From Cucumis sativus (lineage: Eukaryota > Streptophyta > Magnoliopsida > Cucurbitales > Cucurbitaceae): a DNA stretch of 64,000 nt. The notes beneath the pieces were generated by a model that made no database searches, had not been told where the DNA came from, and was given only the letters and a program-made list of their open reading frames with translations. The stretch lies in NCBI RefSeq assembly GCF_000004075.3, contig NC_026657.2, forward strand, positions 31,156,408 through 31,220,407, read 5' to 3'. The first letter of the stretch is position 1; each line of letters starts with the position of its first letter. The position numbers and the translations under genes are program-made. This document shows positions 47,428-59,878 of this stretch, one piece after another.

Positions 47428-50400
47428 GGGTGTTCCGGGCGGCGAAGAAGAAGAAAGGAAATGGCGTTTGTGTTAAATGAGCAGTGGGTGGGTTAAGAGG
47501 AGAAATCTCATGTGAGTGTGTAGAAGAATGAATGGTATTTATATTTAATCTCCACCCTCCATTTTCAATCTGGTCCCACCACTATGTCCTTTTTCATACT
47601 CTCGTAACATTTCCTTCAAATATCTCCACACTAGCTCTTTAATTAGGAGCCGAATTAAGTTACCTAAGTTTTGTGTTAAATAAATATGTTCGGCTTCGAA
47701 AATTCAACTTCAGTACTATTAAAATTCCTATAATTGAATTATCTAACATTAATTAACTTTTAACTTTTAACTTATCAAATCGGTAACGCAAATATCCTCT
47801 AAATTATTAATTTCATGTAACCCAACTTAATTTAAACTTTCATATAATGTTTATAGCCTCATTAAGAGTTTTTTAGTTTCAAATCTCTCTATTGATAAAT
47901 TATTAATTTCATTTTAGTTCTGGATTTTATAAAAATAAATGATTCTAATCAACTTCGCTGTATTCGAAGATGAAGAAGCACGAATAAGTTGGTTTTTGTG
48001 GCAACCAACAAGACTTAGGAATTAAAATAAAGATATTTAAAAATGAAGGACAAGAATAGAGACGTCACAACCATAATGGGAATAGGAATTCACACGATTG
48101 TCAAAGAAAAAGTAGAATTTACATCTACTTTTTATTAATTACGAAATAAATAATTCCCTTTTTCCAACTTTCACGCTTTCTTTTTTCTCCCTTTATATAC
48201 AAAGTGTTGTTTTTCTTGCCATCTACACCTTCTCCTTCCTACAAAATTATACACTCCTTGTCATCAAGATCTTTACATCATTTTAGTGAACATATTTAAT
48301 TCATCTACATCAAAATAAAACCAAGTAGTAAATAAAATGAGGAAATGTAATATACTGAATAATTAAAATATGCATATTTTAATTGAATTAAGATTCTGTT
48401 TAATAAATATTGGAAATTCCATTAATATGGTCTTGGATCCATACCCCGATCCGAAAAAACGCGAACTGCTCAAAAATTAAAAATCATCACATGGGGTGAT
48501 GATAATATAATAATTACAACTAATACAAATTTCTCTTCTTTTTTAACCTAATTATGGATTTCTATTCACACACGGTTCTGCCCCCTTCTCTTTTTTCTTT
48601 TTCTTTGGTCAACAAAGGATAGGAAGGTTAAACTTTTTCATTCTTTTTTCTTTTTTTCTTATATTTCTTTATTATTAATGTCTCAATAATTGAGAGGAAA
48701 AAAGATTAAGGGGGAAGTCTTGTGTTGTTGAAGTTGATTTGGAGGTTTAAAGTGAATGGAATGGCGGTGTTAATCTAATTTAATGTTAGCTGTGTATTTA
48801 TTTATGTTGTCTTATTATCTTAATGGATGGAATTTTCACCTTATTTACTTTTCATTTATCTTTCTCTATATTCTAGAGTCTTTACTATAACCTTTTTATT
48901 ATCGCTGCATTTATTTTATTTTTAATCCTTTTTTATCACTACAAGTCGTTTTCTTTATTGTTTATGTATATAACAATTTGATTTGAAATGTACAAAGATG
49001 ATTTGGCGGTATGATATAGAACAAAATAATATGTAAAATGTATATACAGCAAAAATACATACTTAAAAAGGGTGAAAAAAAAAGCTAACCATGAAAGGTG
49101 GAAACTTTGTTTTGATTTTCCTTTAAGTTAATTAAACTAAACGAGAGAGTTGTCAAAAACGAAAAAATAAATTAAACATTTACACTAAATCTTTGTCTTT
49201 TATATTTTTTGCAACGTAAATAGTTTACTTTTTTTTTTAAAAAAAAAAACCCAATTCATTATCAATTTTATTATATAATATATTTTGCTAGTTGGTTTTA
49301 TGAAACAAATGTTCGAATAAATTTACAACTTAGTAAATGATCTAAATTGGTCGATTTAATTTGGGTGAAAAATGGTATAAGTTAATACATTTGGTATAAA
49401 AAAAAACTATAGTATAAACCAATTTAATAACGAATTAATGATTTAATTTAAAAGTAACCAAGGTTAAATTTAAGATGAATATAAATGAATGGTTAGGGAT
49501 GGGGCGGGTTGTAGAATATTGGGGAATGAATGGCAAAGGTTAGCCGTTGGCGTTTGGATATTGATTGATGTTGAAAAAGTCAAAAGCGACGTGGAGTACG
49601 TGGGGACCACTAAAGTTACACGTCAGCAATCCCCTTCCTTTGGTGTGCAAAATGCAATGCACCGACGCAATAGTGTCGGCGGCCACATAATACGACACCC
49701 TTTTCTGTTTGCTTACTTCCTCTTCCCTTTCCATTTATTATTTTCTTCCCACAATTTTCTTCTCTTCATTTATTAATTCAATATATAACCTTTGCTTATT
49801 TTTATTTAGTTTTTTATTTTTATAAAACAATTCTTAAAATGTTAAATATTTACTTTAATTATTTCAAATGATGTATGATCTTATTTGCTTGATATATTTA
49901 CATGTGAGCAGATAAATTAAATATCATAGTCTAAAACGTGGAAAAGGTGTTATTCGTGTTGTGTGTTTTTTTTTTTTTTATAAAATTAAATATTGTGTGA
50001 AAGAAAGAATATGAAATTGAAATCATGGATAAGTATTTGAATTGAAGAATGGGTGTTTGTTTAATTTATCTCACAGAGGATAAGAAGGTAAGTTTGTAGG
50101 GTTATTCAAATATTTGAAGAGACAAAGTTTAATATGAATCAAACTTTACATTGTCTACATCCGTATTTCTCTCAGTTTCAAAACCCACCTTTAATTTGAT
50201 AGCTACAACAACAAATAAATTCCACTTTATTCAATTTTAATCTATCTACTTTTAATGATTTGATTTCCTTCTAAATTCTTTTTTTCAGACAAAAAAAAAA
50301 AAAACCTCATAGAAATATTGATTTTTTTAACTAAAATGGGTTACTACATAATAATAATTTTCAATATTTGAATATGTTTTTAAAATCGAGATAAAACATA

Positions 50401-53400
50401 TATTTTAATTAAATTTGAGTTTAGAATAAAATTAATATGTAAATCAAATTAGTTTAAATTTCCAAATTGAATAAAGTTACCATTGAAATTTTAAGTTTTT
50501 ATTTTTATTTTTTGAAAATTTTATGTGTACTTAGTTCTTAAAATTTAAAACATATATTTCACCTCATACTTTCTAAAACAATCCATAAAATTCTAAATCA
50601 CACAGTAGTAAAGCTTAGATTACAATAACAAGTTTAAAGTTATATTATATGAAAGAAGTGTAATTCAACCACAAATTTATATTATCAATTTCGATTATTC
50701 ATCCATCAAGTAGTTATCGATTAAAAATCTTGTTGATATAACATTTAAACAATTTTTTAAAAAAATGAAAACAAATACGTTATGGTGTGCATAAAATTAA
50801 AAATACTTTTATTAGAAATCTTAATAATAATTTAAAATTATATTAGAATATATGAAAGAGACATATATAGAACAGAGAAACATTAGGAGAACTGAACTTG
50901 AAAAGTGGCATTTTTTTTCTTCTTTATAATATTATCTCTTTAAAAGAAATCACAATGTTATCAATTATGCATATGATGGGATGTTTCTAGTCAGGGCTGC
51001 TATGATTTTTCTTTTCAACAAGTCAACAAAATTAAGCATATTATATAATTTATATATTACCATATAACACAAATGTATCTTAATTATAATTAACAAAAGT
51101 AGCTTAATTAAATATACATAGGTTCGATTAACTAAATCCTCATTCACGTTTTATCATTTGACAAATTAATTTTTGCCCGTTTTCTTTTTTTCTTTCTTAA
51201 GATTTTGAACTATTAAAATATTCAATATTTTCCCTACATTCTTTTACTTTGATTCTTTTCATTTGTTTAAGTAAGTCTCAACTTGATTCTTACATTAAAC
51301 ATAGCTTTATTAAATATAGATATTATTTTTTTCTTCTTCTAAAAAGCAGCATGTAAGAATTTTTCAATATTTTAAAATAAAAAATTTATATAAATAATTG
51401 AAAATTTATGTTTTTAGTTTGGATGCTTTCAACAGTAAATGTGTTTGGTCTTATCTTTATAGTATATTATTTTAATCTTTAAAACTTTAAGAATATATAC
51501 ATTTAGTCTCTCCGTTTTCAAAATACACCATGTTTCTTGCAATAATCATTTTATATACTTTAAATTAAGATTGATTTTTTTTAAAAAAATTATCTTGATT
51601 TGTTTTTTAAAAAAATATTTTTTCTAATTTACAATTTCATATAATTATTTAAAATAGTAAAAAAGTTACTTTAGATACCTTTAATTTAATTCTATTATTA
51701 CAAAGTAAAGAATTAATAAATGACGAAACACATATATTATTCAAAATATATAGTATAAAAAATAACAATTTATGTTAGATATATGATAATATTGTCCAAT
51801 TGTCCAAAAAAAATTCCCTCATTTGTAGCTCTAATGTTAGGAGTTTGCTTAGTGATGGGGTGGGTCCTTAAAAGATTATTCAATTATATAGATAGATTCA
51901 TTTGTATAAGATTTCAAAATGTTATGGTTGTGTATACACCTTTCTTAGGTTTTTTAGATCTAGGTTTTATTGTATGATTAAAGGGTCAATAAAATGAAAG
52001 AGACTTACAAATTATTAATGCATGATACAACCCTAATTGGCATTTCCATCATTGAAACAAATAAGGTGATTTTATCTCCCAAATTTGAATTTGAATTTTT
52101 CTCACCTTATTATATACAAAATAATTTTAAAAAATGGCATCTCTCATGTGATGGCTTGTGAAAAAAAAGGCTAATGAGATGAGAAGGGATATGGTGGTTG
52201 TGTCATCTAAAAGGCAATAATGTTTGATTGATTGTCCTTTTATATATGAACATAATTCACAACACACATCATGTAATCCCCAATCCAATTATATGAATTC
52301 ATCATTTATATAACACAGTATTATTTAATAATAAACAATCTCAATCTCACCTCTAATCATTATTTATAAAATAAGGCTTAAGAAAGTTAGAGACGAGATT
52401 CACAATAAAAACGATTTTTCTTATGCTACGTTGAGGAAAAGTTCTTGACACCTAAAAGTTGTTGGATAACAAAAACACAAAAATACATGATTTGGTTTAA
52501 TAGGATCAAGTTCTTCAAGAATAAGCTAAGACAATGTCACTCTTATTATTATTTGGATAAGTTAGAATGTTTACAATTTTAATCTCATTTACTAAAGACA
52601 AAACCTGAAATTTTGGATTAACTTCCTCTAATGGTAAAGTATGTACTCTTAATTTATTATTTTTAAGAAGAAAAAAATAAGGTCAGGATGATGGTTAACA
52701 TGACTATTAAAATTTGGAAGGATTGGGCCAGACCTTGTCATAGTCAAAGCCCAAACGAAACATTTTGAATGGTGGCCCATAGCCCATTTTGTGTTGGGCT
52801 TTGGAGTCTTCAAACAACCAAACCTTATCATATGTTTCAAATCTAATCTTTGAACATTAATTTGGGGAAGTCTTTGACTCTTAACAACTTTAAAAGCTGC
52901 ATAAGTTGGGTATGATTCAAATCTTTTAAGAACTCTACTTGAATTAAGTTGGGTATGATACAAATCTTTTGAACCAAACTTTAACAATTCGGAAGTTGAC
53001 TACTCAAAATTCAAACAAAATCTTCTACCCGACTCTTAAAATTTGCATTAAGTTGAGTTGAATAATCTAAATCGTTTGAATAGTTGAGTTAGAATTATTT
53101 TTCTTCCAACTATCAACAATACAAAATTCTACGAAAAGGAGAAGGTTAATAGAAGACGTAAAAAAGCAGTTCATATGAAAATAAAAATGAAGAAAACAAA
53201 ACAAAGTTACATGGTCTCTTCTTTCCTCTAGAACAATAACCCCAACACATTCAGAAACAAACTTTCATATTTCCAAATTTTCATATCTCTCTATCTACAA
53301 AAAAAAAATAGAATAAAAAGTAATAATAATAATAATAATTCGAAAAGGACAAAGAGATATGATACTAAAAATTGAAAGAAAAAAAAAAAAAAAGATCCCT

Positions 53401-54155
53401 AAAGTTGAATATAATGTTTCATAATCTCCAAACATGAAAGCAAATCTCTCTGCTATACCCCTTTTCCTTCAAGCCCCCACACACAATTTGCCTACTTTCC
53501 TGACAAAAGAAAAAAGAAAAAAGAAAAATCTCCTTATTTTCATTTCTTTCAAGAAATTTGAAATACCGCTCCTATAAATAATTCATAAAATCATCCTAAA
53601 TAGTTTGTATGACTTTAAAAATACTTATGAAAGATAAACATATGGTGGTTAAGTTATACCTATATGGTAATGTGTGTATTTCTATAGATTATGAGTCAAT
53701 GAGTTAGATAGTAATAATTTAGGAGAGTCTTTTAAAACACTTTGATCTTTTTTTTTTCCTTCATTAATTAACTACTTAAAACGAAACACAAAAGATCAAT
53801 TGATGGGTATGGGTATGGGTAGATAACAAATGATTACTTGTTAAATTTAGATGAAAAATTATTGAACTTTCCTAAAAATTGCAATTTAGCCTCCAAACTT
53901 TAGTGAATAATAATTTAATAAGTAACATTGAATTAAATGGAATTATTTATAATGATAGTGACTTTTACCGATTGTTGTTAAAAAAAGGAAAAAGTTTAGA
54001 TGAAAATTAATTGTTGGAAAAAAAAAAAGAAAGTTACAAAACATTGGAAGAAATAGAAAGAAGCTATAATATGTACAGTTAATTAATACTATGAAAGCTT
54101 AAGAAACGTTTGTTAGAGAAAAAAAGAAGAAGAAACATTTTACCGAAGAATTCTT
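47428..54155. other. 6.7-kb intergenic region
   Basis: Mostly AT-rich and without recognisable genes. Exceptions are the promoter of the NHL1-type gene (to about 47560) and a GC-richer island at about 49490-49740 with clustered ACGT motifs. Poly-T/A runs near 49975, 50285 and 53375 and an (AAT)n run near 53323-53338 are simple repeats. Confidence 0.55.
49588..49627 (+). promoter_or_regulatory. Cluster of three ACGT (G-box/ABRE-type) elements
   Basis: GACGTGG at 49588-49594, TACGTGGGG at 49597-49605 and ACACGTCAGC at 49618-49627 lie within 40 bases, inside an island that is GC-richer than its surroundings and followed by a CT-rich, leader-like stretch (about 49700-49770). Clusters like this drive ABA or stress-responsive transcription in plants. 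No gene is recognised downstream on the plus strand. Confidence 0.5.
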
Positions 54156-55034
54156 CTAGAAGAGAACAGAACAAGTCTTGGAGTGTGCGTCGGCCAAGTA
54201 AACGCCATGAGTGGCGGCGGGTCCGGTGAAGGCCAGCTTCAAATCTTCACAAAACACTTTCATGACAATCCGCCTTGTCCACCAAGAACCGGATCGGAAA
54301 GCCGTCCAAGCAAAGAATCTCAAATTGAAACTCACCGTTCCACTCGCCTTCTCCTGCCCCACCTTCTCCTCTGTTTCTAACCAATTTCCCGGATCATCGG
54401 GACTACTCGACGTCAATTTCACCCTCATTTGACTGCTCTTCTCCACATCTATAAAAAATGGGTCCGCGTAAGACATTGCCAACGTATTTTCTTTGTAGTT
54501 CACGAAGCTCTGGATGCGCTCTATATTCACAGTCAGTTTATGGTTCGGATTTTCAACCGTCAGACTCCCATTCCAATTTCCGGAGTAATTCAATTTCGAG
54601 ATATTGAAATTCGAAACGGAGAATGAATCGACTTTAAACACTGGGATTTGAGGGCGGAGGACGATCCATGTGATTATGCTGGACAGAGTCATTACAGCCA
54701 CCAATAAAATCAACGCCGTCACAATCCCTCGGAGGAATCCCGCGCTTACGGTCTGGGCTCTGTAGTTTTGAGGGTTATTGTAATACGCCGCCGGGGGAGC
54801 CTGAGCGTAGTACGTATTGTAAGGAGGGTAATTCCCCGGAGCCGGTGGGTACCCTGGAGGTGGAGGTGGAGGGTACCCCATCGCCGGAGAGTACCCATGG
54901 CCGTGAGGAGGAGGGTACCCCAATGTGGGCGGTGGATAGACAGGAGGAGGGTTGTTTCCAGCAGAGGAGGGGTGCGGAGGAGGTGGGTCAGTGGCTTTGG
55001 ATTGAGATTGTTGATCCTCCGATGAGGAAGCCAT
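54156..55034 (-). CDS. LEA_2 / NHL-related protein with proline-rich N-terminus
   Basis: 292 residues from MASSSEDQQ. I prefer this start to the in-frame Met at 55262 because the extra 76 codons cover a (GA)n repeat typical of a 5' leader. Residues 17-80 are Pro/Gly/Tyr-rich with GYPPP repeats. A membrane anchor at about 102-126 is followed by LRPQIPVFKVDSFSVSNFNIS and a LEA_2 domain with VENPNHKLTV (NPN at 162-164). The FYQG landmark is absent, replaced by YADPFFIDVEKSS. It belongs to the hydroxyproline-rich-glycoprotein-like LEA_2 branch rather than the NHL3/10 branch. The proline-rich part should face the cytosol if the family topology holds. Function is unknown; membrane or cell-wall contact is a guess. 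Confidence 0.88.
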   Translation of the reverse strand: MASSSEDQQSQSKATDPPPPHPSSAGNNPPPVYPPPTLGYPPPHGHGYSPAMGYPPPPPPGYPPAPGNYPPYNTYYAQAPPAAYYNNPQNYRAQTVSAGFLRGIVTALILLVAVMTLSSIITWIVLRPQIPVFKVDSFSVSNFNISKLNYSGNWNGSLTVENPNHKLTVNIERIQSFVNYKENTLAMSYADPFFIDVEKSSQMRVKLTSSSPDDPGNWLETEEKVGQEKASGTVSFNLRFFAWTAFRSGSWWTRRIVMKVFCEDLKLAFTGPAATHGVYLADAHSKTCSVLF

Positions 55035-56966
55035 TGGAAAGGATGCTCTGTTTGTGGCTTTTTCTCTCTCCCTGTGAGAGGATTTGGAGAGAGAGAGAGA
55101 GAGAGAGAGAAGAATGGTAAAGGAGAAATCAGAAATGGAGGAGGATTTAGAATATGGAGATCCGTTAAGGCTTTTCTTAGAAAAAAAACGGAAGGTTCGG
55201 ACATTGTCATCTTCAACCTCTGTTTTTAAAACCATTACCAACGGATAAGAAACAAAGACCAAACTTCTGAAACTTCTTAATTTGCCTTTTCATTTACATC
55301 GTCTTCTTTTCTTCCTTATTTTTTGGCTCTCTATAATTAAATTTTCATCTAAACTTAAATCTCATTAATTCAACTATTTTTGTCATTATAGTTTTTAATA
55401 TGTGGGAATGTTCCTCTAATTTATTTACCTTCAATACAAACTTTTAAAATTAGTGTGGTTCCAATTTGGAACAAGGCATTTGATAGTTGGACAAAATTAA
55501 TTTGTGATAAATGTAAATTTATGGTCAATTTAAATAATGAGGTTTCATGCTTCTTACCGTTTATTAGAATCATGTTAAATGTTATGTTGAAATATAAATT
55601 AGAAGTTAGTACCATTATCATGAGTGATATCACCAATTTAAGAAAAATGAAATCACATGGACCTTCTAGATTTCATAGATAAAATAAGTTGAAAAACTAT
55701 ATTTAATAATTTGAAAGCATATACTTTGCGGCACAACTATAGTTCTGCATAAGTTTTTGCACCATACAATCATATTATACCCACACCCCTATTTCATCCA
55801 ATTTCCTTTTTGGTCAAAATCAAACAAACCTGACTTGGCACCTCCCAAAAACTCCCCATTCCAATATTATATTTTTGACATAAAAAAATTGTTGTAAATT
55901 TTTATTTGGCTATATTTACAATTTAAAATAAAAGAAAATATTATTCCTAAAATTCCTATCTATTATGATTACACTGAAAAGAACATAATTTCTTTTAACT
56001 CTCAATTTCAAAATCCTTGTTGGGCCCAATTTTGAATGATAAGTAAATTCATTGTAGAAAGAAAAGAATGGTATAAATTGAATTAAATAGAATGTTTTTT
56101 TTTTCTCAGGCCCCATCAGATTTGATGGACTCAACGTCTAAAAAGAGAAAAATCTCACATACAACTAAACCTTAATTCCATAATCTCACATATAAAACTG
56201 TTTCACAAATACACTCTCTCCTCCATGTTTAGACTTAAAGAATAACAAAATGACGTAAACATGAAGAGAAAAAGAAAATGTGAAATAAAAAAATCCACAT
56301 AATTTTGAACTCCCATATTTAAGGTATAGCTTCTTGAAAGGATTCAATACTATAAAGAAAAGGGAAATCCCGATCCAACCCCCAAACATGACACAATACA
56401 GATACATGAAGAGAAGGAGTGAATGGTGATTTTGGAAGGACTACAAAAGAAACGAATAGCTAGAATTGAGAATCGTCTCCTTCAACAATAAATTTCGACC
56501 AAATATAAAATTAAATTAAGAACCTAGAAGAAAAATATAATAACAATAATAATAATATCAATATTGAAAAAGTAGTATTGTTCCAGTCCAAGGTCGTAGA
56601 AACTGCACAGAACGTGATCCTTTTTTCCTTACGTTTCTCACCAAAACAAAAAAAGAAGAAGAAGAAAAGAAACTCTTTCCTCCTATTGGTCAAAATAGTC
56701 TCACAAATTTAAAAGAAAAAAAAAAAGAAAATTAGGTGGATGATGGACCCACCTACTTGGGTATGATCAACGGCTGCTGCGATCCTACGGATCAAATTGG
56801 CTGCCAATGGGAAGGACTTCGGTACACTCTTCTTACGATGTACTCGACTTCACGGGAACAGTCCCCGCACCATTCCTTCTCCTTCTCAAACCTACTCTGT
56901 TATTCACACGCACCGCACAATGCACATAACATCAATTCTAAAACAACCTCAATTCGGGTCGGATTA
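55035..56966. other. Leader of the 54.2-kb gene and intergenic
   Basis: (GA)n at about 55089-55111 lies in the probable 5' leader. From about 56720 to 56966 the sequence is less AT-rich and is probably the 3' UTR of the DUF7138-like gene. Confidence 0.5.
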
Positions 56967-57725
56967 TTACTCCGATTCTTTTACGGGTCGGGCTATTGGA
57001 CCCGCGTGTGACCGGAATCCCGCCGTCACCGCGTCGTTCGCGCAGCAGTGAAATCCCGCCGCCACCCCTCTTTCTTTTGCACTCAAGCAATCTCCGCAGA
57101 TTCTCCTTTCCGATCTCCCACTCTTGTTCCGCCCCCCATCTCCGCCATCCCCCATCCTCAGGTTGCTCATCTGTATGCTCATTAAATACTTCTCCTTCTC
57201 CAATTGCAGCTTCCTAATTCGGTCTTCGTATTCGTATCGATCCATCACCGGCGAGATGAAGCCAGCGAGCAATTCGTTTTCGATGCCTCCGTTCCGTCTC
57301 AACAGCATCACATTCTCTGGTGGATTCTTCTTCTTTAATAGATTCGTCTTTGTTTGCGTCTTCGTCGCCGACGAGAAGTAATAATCCTCTTCGTTGTCGT
57401 GGATGACCTTTCGCCTCCTCTCGCGTCTTGACCGTTTCAAAACCACAAGAAAGAAACTATTCTTCTCGCCGGAGATTGCGCCAAAATTGACCTTCCCAGT
57501 AATAGGAATTCTCCGCCGAATCTTCGTGGAGGAATCCAGAGAGATCTTATACTCCGCGAGATAAACCGTGAACTGGTGCGAAGAGATTCCAATCATCTTG
57601 CTCAAACTGGACTGGAAATTCTTGAACTCCGTCGAAGAAGAAACGATAACGGAACCGATGTTGGTATCACGTTCGCCATCGTGGAAAACGATCGGGAACG
57701 AAACGCCCTCGACGGTCTCCGCCAT
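56967..57725 (-). CDS. DUF7138-like protein of unknown function
   Basis: 252 residues, single exon. The N-terminus (FPIVFHDGERDTNIGSVIVS, then SKMIGISSHQFTVYLAE) looks like a small alpha/beta fold. A basic linker (KRSRRERRRK, about residues 97-106) could be a nuclear signal. A predicted helix/coiled-coil segment (DRYEYEDRIRKLQLEKEKY) is followed by a Cys/His-containing end: CGDCLSAKERG, FHCCANDAV, GFRSHAGPIARP. This order, with the RS.AGPIARP ending, is as I remember from the plant family DUF7138. The cysteines might bind zinc; no function is established. Its start codon lies 423 bases from that of the Nudix gene on the opposite strand, so the two probably share a promoter region. Confidence 0.8.
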   Translation of the reverse strand: MAETVEGVSFPIVFHDGERDTNIGSVIVSSSTEFKNFQSSLSKMIGISSHQFTVYLAEYKISLDSSTKIRRRIPITGKVNFGAISGEKNSFFLVVLKRSRRERRRKVIHDNEEDYYFSSATKTQTKTNLLKKKNPPENVMLLRRNGGIENELLAGFISPVMDRYEYEDRIRKLQLEKEKYLMSIQMSNLRMGDGGDGGRNKSGRSERRICGDCLSAKERGVAAGFHCCANDAVTAGFRSHAGPIARPVKESE

Positions 57726-58148
57726 CGCCTCTACAAATAAAAGAAAAACTCTTCAATTAAGGAACAGAAGGAAACTTTCATAAAAAAAGAAAGAAAGAAA
57801 GAAGAGGGTTTTACGGAGAAATCTTGAAGAAGACTATGGAAGGTTTTTACTTTAACAAGTGGGTTTTAGGTTTTTATGGTAACAACCTCAAGGCGGTGAG
57901 GGTATTTTCGGAATAAGATATTAGATTTATGGCCTTCGTACCTAAGGAAGCCAAACGAAGAACTAAGAAGGAAACTTCAAAACGTTTATATAGAAGGAAA
58001 GAGACTTGGGAATCAAGTAAAATATAAACGACATCGTAATAGTCAGCTTGGCTGTGTTTAGACCAAAATGCCCCCGTCTTCTAATTAAATCCTCGTCAAC
58101 GCATTTTTGGAAGGGGTCGTCTTCTTCTTCATCTACCATCCTCCATCC
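57726..58148. promoter_or_regulatory. Shared divergent promoter region, DUF7138-like / Nudix
   Basis: 423 bases separate the two start codons. It contains a (GAAA)n tract near 57787-57802 and no obvious TATA box, which fits housekeeping-type bidirectional promoters. Confidence 0.5.
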
Positions 58149-59878
58149 ATGGAGTTTCCTCCAGAAGGTTACAGAAGAGGCGTTGGGATTTGCCTTCTTA
58201 ATTCTTCTGGAAAAGTAATTTCGCTTCGTTGCCTTCTTCTTTCGCTCTTATCTTGTTTTCTTCTGATCATAACCAATTTTTCTCTCTCCAATTCATCTTT
58301 TGCAGATTTTTGCAGCTTCGAGACCGAACGGGCATGAAATCTGGGAAATGCCTCAGGTAGTTTCTATTCCGTTGTATTTTCAGCTTTATTCATTGGGAAA
58401 CAGGAAAAGTACTATCTCTCTGCTTTTCTTTAAGTACTTCTCTCGCTCTCGCTTTATTCTGTGCGAATTAGGGCACATATTTATAGGTTCCATCTCTGAT
58501 TTCCTTGTGGGAATATCCCAAAATTCTTTCTTGAGATCCCTTTTTGAAGAAATTCGAGGATCAGCTGAAAATGAGAATGGGATTTTTGAGTAATCTGTAC
58601 CCATTTCTCTCGAATTTTCTCTTTGAACGTAGTGTTGGTGGAATTCTTGCAATGGTGCTGCGGGTTCTGGTTCTTTCCATTAGAGAATTGTATTAGCTTT
58701 CAGAAAGCTGTTTATTATGGTTCTGATGGAAACTTTGGTGGGATTCTCATCTTTTCAATCATGAGACGGAGAGGTGTTTGATATTATGTCTTTATTTCTT
58801 TTACAATTGGAGTATCTACATGAGTTAGCTTATATACTATTTAACTAGGAAACTCATAGTTGACTTCAAATGATGGATTGATCCAGTAACTTCAAAATCA
58901 TATAGATCTGTATTGCCTTGTGGAACTTGAAGCTTGTGGAGGATCCTTAAGTTTGTGTTCCCTGACACTGATTTTCCATCATACAGGGTGGTGTAAATGA
59001 AGGGGAAGATCTCAAAACTGCAGCCAAGAGAGAACTCATGGAAGAAACAGGAGTAGTTTCTGCAGAAATTATAGCTGAGGTATGCATTTTGAGATGGTTA
59101 CAGTTATATAACTTTGCAGCTTCCATATCTCGTCTTAAGTACACTGTATGATGAACTTTAGAAAAATGAATTCTGGCTTCATTTGAATTGGGACTGATTC
59201 GATCCATGGTTAAATATAGCTACCCTACTGGCTTTCTTACGATTTCTCTCCCGAAGTAAGCATCAGACACATCAAACACTGGGGAGTCAGATACAAAGGC
59301 CAGACCCATAAGTGGTATTGCCTCCATAAAATCCGACTCCTATAACATTTTCTTGTTAAGGAACTTTCCTTTTTGGAAAGCATCTCCACATTTTTTTTTT
59401 TACTTTCTTTGCATGATCCTATTTTCTTTTAATCCTCAAAGAACTGTACATAGTTGGTAACTTTTTCTTTCTTTCAGCTTCAAAGAATTGATCAACGTAT
59501 ATGGATTATATTATTTCCCCTTCAAGCTTCCGCGTTCAATTGATCAATCATAAAGCTCGTGAACAGGTTTCTCATGAAGTTTACCGGAAAAGACGAAGAG
59601 ATAAATCTTCTAGGTGATGGAACAGAAAGGCAAGAGTTTGGGAAATGGTCATGGATGTCAATTGAACAGCTACTGAACCAAGTGTGTAAACAACTTCTAC
59701 CTAATTCATTCTTTCTCCTGCAACAATTTTTCACAAACCTTTACAATCATTTGAACAGGCTAAGAAATCCCGGAAGCCTGTTTACGAACAAGTGATGAAG
59801 GAGTTTGGTAACATCATACTTGGAATTGTGGGTGACGATCTTTCTCTCACGCAGAGTGAAACTCAGTTGGATATTTGA
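58149..59878 (+). CDS. NUDT27-like: Nudix hydrolase, NUDT25/26/27 group, 6 exons, complete
   Basis: Exons by eye: 58149-58214, 58306-58356, 58987-59079, 59220-59314, 59567-59681, 59759-59878, all GT-AG, giving 179 residues. It reads PPEGYRRGVGICLLN, then WEMPQ and a perfect Nudix box at residues 40-62 (GG, five, E, then RELMEETGV), which binds the catalytic metal. PYWLSYDF, KGQTHKWF and FTGKDEEINLLGDGTE follow, typical of plant diadenosine tetraphosphate (Ap4A) and ppGpp hydrolases. The EEINLLGDGTE block matches NUDT26/NUDT27 better than NUDT25, yet there is no long N-terminal transit peptide. A cytosolic site is inferred unless an upstream exon exists. The NHL genes nearby recall the NHL3-NUDT27 neighbourhood of Arabidopsis chromosome 5. 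Confidence 0.92.

Noticed and set aside
49489-49776. 95-residue plus-strand frame across the ACGT-rich island
   Set aside because: No domain, no support for introns and promoter-like sequence content; kept as a regulatory candidate only.
52649-52987. 112-residue minus-strand frame
   Set aside because: No family resemblance and AT-rich composition like the flanks.
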